A stretch of DNA of 64,000 nt from Cristatella mucedo (Eukaryota > Bryozoa > Phylactolaemata > Cristatellidae). Positions within the stretch are counted from its first letter, which is position 1. Each line of letters starts with the position of its first letter. Positions 61,660 through 64,000 of the stretch are shown here, one piece after another. The stretch lies in contig WPIO01000001.1 of the NCBI GenBank assembly GCA_009760855.2, forward strand, positions 23,951,001-24,015,000. Direction: 5' to 3'. Below the pieces are notes generated by a model that was not told the DNA's origin, made no database searches, and was given only the letters and a program-made list of their open reading frames with translations. The translations under genes were made by a program, and so were the position numbers.

Positions 61660-62455
61660 CACTGCCTTTGCCAAACACAATCTGGGCTTTCATTTCTATG
61701 CTAATGACACCCAGCTCTACATATCCTTCGAGCCTTCTAAGCCTTGCTCCTAAGTCGACTCACTTAGTTCCTTTACTGCCTGCTATGACGACATTTGCTT
61801 TGAGATGGCCACTAATTTCCAAAAGCTTAATGATGATAAAACCAATCTAATAGGTATGGGCAAACCTAGAGCCATCCAAAAATTGCAAGACCTAACTATC
61901 AAGATTAGTTCAGCTAGCATAACTGGAGTGACGTCAGCCCACAATCTAGACATACTATTTCAAAACGACTTGTCATTAGACGAGCACTTTTTCTGCACCA
62001 TCAAGTCGACCTACTGTCAATTAAGGAATGCTGCCAAAATAATGGCCTGCATAGATAAGAGTACGACGGCTAAACTAGTTCACAGATTTACGACATTGCT
62101 TCTAGGTTATTGCAATGGCCTTTATTCAGGACCCCCTGCCACTGCCATTAATCGTCGGTGACTGGTGCAAAACTCAGCAGCTTGGCTGGTCTGTCATTAA
62201 CGCAACAGCTGCCGTATCACCCCACTTCGCACCACTTCTGCCTGAGCTTCACTGGCTCCCCATCAAGCATCGAATCAATTTCAAGATCCTCAGTCAGGCT
62301 TACAGATAACTTCGTGCACTTGGGGGAAGCCTACCCATCTGATTTTGCTCCCTCAGTGAGCTCTCGAAACGTGACACCGCTGACATACAACTGTTGTCCG
62401 TGCAACCCTCAAGCTGCAACGATAAAGTGCTCAGGCTCAAAAGTATCTTACTAAA
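61660..62455 (+). mobile_element. CR1/L2-like LINE, reverse transcriptase fragment
   Basis: FYANDTQLY at 61694-61720 (catalytic box with the first Asp changed to Asn), then KLNDDKTNLIGMGKPRAIQK, LDEHFFCTIKSTYCQLRNAA, LVHRFTTLLLGYCNGL, LHWLPIKHRINFKIL, then frameshifts. No tail is found, so it is broken at both ends. Confidence 0.88.
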
Positions 62456-63539
62456 TAACTGTGATCAGAAGCTGTGGCAGTGTGCTTTTCACATAATGTC
62501 ACTAGATGAAAGTCGTGTGAAATACGCCTAAATCATGCATCTTCTTTGGGGCAGGTCTCATTTCACAAGCATGCTAACTGCAATATATGGGTGCATACAC
62601 TCAAACAAAAAAGTATTTGGCAGCCCAAACTGAGCTCTTTAGCTAAGAAGTAAATGCCGAGGTCCAAGCTTCTGCACAATAATCTAGAGAGGTGACAAGT
62701 TAAGGGTTTTGAAATGCAATATTCATCCTGAAGAATTTATTTTGTGGTTATTGCTTAAAAGCCACAACTCATTAAAATCTCTTTAAAATGTTAAGCCAAA
62801 TGGTTTTCAGCCATCGTAGAACAATTCTTCTACTCAATTACTGATGTGCACACCTTCTGCACATTGACCGAAAATATACAGAAAACCAGTTGGAATTTAC
62901 AGCTTCCAGCCTGTGTGACAGTTAGCTGCTGGAATAGAGCCTTTCGAATACTCTGCTTTGTGCTGGCTAAAATTAGTAGGATGCAGGAAGGAAAATTGCC
63001 AAGCGAAATAGAAAGTGACAGATTAGGTAAGAGTTAACAGTGTCTCCACACTATACAGCACCTGAAGCATGAGCTCTTGCTGGCCTGGTATAATTGAATA
63101 AAAGGCAGGAACGTTCTGGTACTGCTTTACATTGGCAGAGCTCAAGATGAAACTAAAGAGACTCCACACAGAAAGCAGGATAGCACCGACCATATTAGAA
63201 GGCTGCTTGATAGAGCTGACAACTCTCTCTTGACTTGGGTAAGAAGCTGCTTTAGCAAGCACACATGCGTAAAAACGGGTCAACGTCTACATTAGTTAGA
63301 AAATTCCAAGGACCAAAATAAAGTCGTTTGTTCAGCAGAAGTGGTTCAGTGCTTTTCTGAACTGCAAGCCCAGGTGTTAAGCGGGAGTCATCTAATCGTG
63401 CCAATGCAATCACTGTTGATGCTGATTGCTAGCATTAGCATAGCACCAGAGCTCCTCTGCAGTGGCATCCAATTTTAACTAGGCTTACACGGCATCAAGA
63501 CATGTGAGGTCCAGCTAGTCCTATCTCACGTGCACGGAC
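62456..63539. other. No gene recognised
   Basis: AT-rich sequence with only short unremarkable open frames on both strands. Presumed PACS intron or upstream region. Confidence 0.35.
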
Positions 63540-63705
63540 CCGTATTCGATAGATTTCTATCGGAAATATCACTTGTTGTGGCTAATTTAGTTTATCTCCA
63601 TCAGTAACTCCACAAAGCCATAAGGACTAAGTAGGTGCCACACACGAGAGTTTTCTAAAGCAAAAAACTCAAAGCCCAAGTTTATTTTGGTGCCATTCAA
63701 TAGCA
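63540..63705 (-). repeat. 3' region of LINE subfamily 2, third copy
   Basis: The minus strand reads TATGGCTTTGTGGAGTTACT then GATGGAGATA, matching 55235-55275, with TTCTAAAGC corresponding to the AAAACTT region before it. Confidence 0.5.
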
Positions 63706-63747
63706 AACAGATTTAATCACACACAACAAAGAGAAAGTGAGAAGCAC

Positions 63748-63900
63748 AATAACAATAATAATAATGCATTTGTACAGCACTATCACAAAACTTGTCTAGG
63801 CATTTTGCATAAGCTGTGAAGGAAGCACGACCATGTGGTTAGCGGTAGCATGCATACAGTGCCAACATGCACAAAAGTACAGTAAGTTGTAGCATGCAAA
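63748..63900 (-). repeat. LINE tail and 3' UTR
   Basis: AACAATAATAATAATGCATT, GTACAGCACTATCACAAAAC and CTAGGCATTTTGCATAAGCT, then the GTGGTTAGCGGTAGCATGCA block also present at 13140-13170. Confidence 0.75.
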
Positions 63901-64000
63901 GTGTCGACATGCTATGGTTAAGTCAGGGGGCAGTCAAGAAAATGTATGGAATTGTAGTGGCAGCTCAGGACGCCTGGAAAGGACGTGCCACAGACGGCAG

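Overview
The window is animal (metazoan) nuclear DNA. The genes are split by GT-AG introns and sit among long (CA/TG)n and (GA/CT)n arrays, many decayed non-LTR retrotransposon pieces and tRNA-derived SINEs. Two of the four recognisable genes, an HMG20 protein and a PACS sorting protein, belong to animal families. One copy of each is seen here, where vertebrates have two, which suggests an invertebrate. The PACS sequence is quite diverged from vertebrate PACS, so an early-branching animal is possible, but the species cannot be read from the window.

Layout: TEDC1 (+, 825-7503) is a centriole protein gene of seven coding exons. It converges on DRC5/TCTE1 (-, 11252-9559), a ciliary nexin-dynein regulatory complex gene of three exons. 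The 2 kb between their stops holds two TG arrays. From 11.3 to 23.1 kb no gene was recognised. This stretch holds non-LTR reverse transcriptase remnants, a SINE, microsatellites and unexplained hairpin-rich DNA. HMG20 (+, 23164-30752) has eight coding exons and carries an unusual 739-bp foldback element in one intron. It converges on PACS (-, 58113-32036), for which 18 coding exons were placed. The first PACS exon(s) were not found and may lie beyond 64 kb. From 58.1 kb to the end the window holds repeats and no recognised exon.

Exon joins were checked by hand for phase and for family similarity. TEDC1, DRC5 and HMG20 give uninterrupted proteins of 467, 510 and 396 residues. PACS is in phase at every join except one (39491 to 38406), which is one base out.

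The genes do not form an operon or pathway, although TEDC1 and DRC5 both serve centrioles or cilia. The most unusual content is the mobile DNA: a TTAA-flanked foldback family (26212-26950 and 22556-23043), a tRNA-headed SINE sharing the 3' tail of the local LINE, a second tRNA-derived SINE family, and retrotransposon tails lying against splice acceptors of TEDC1 and PACS.
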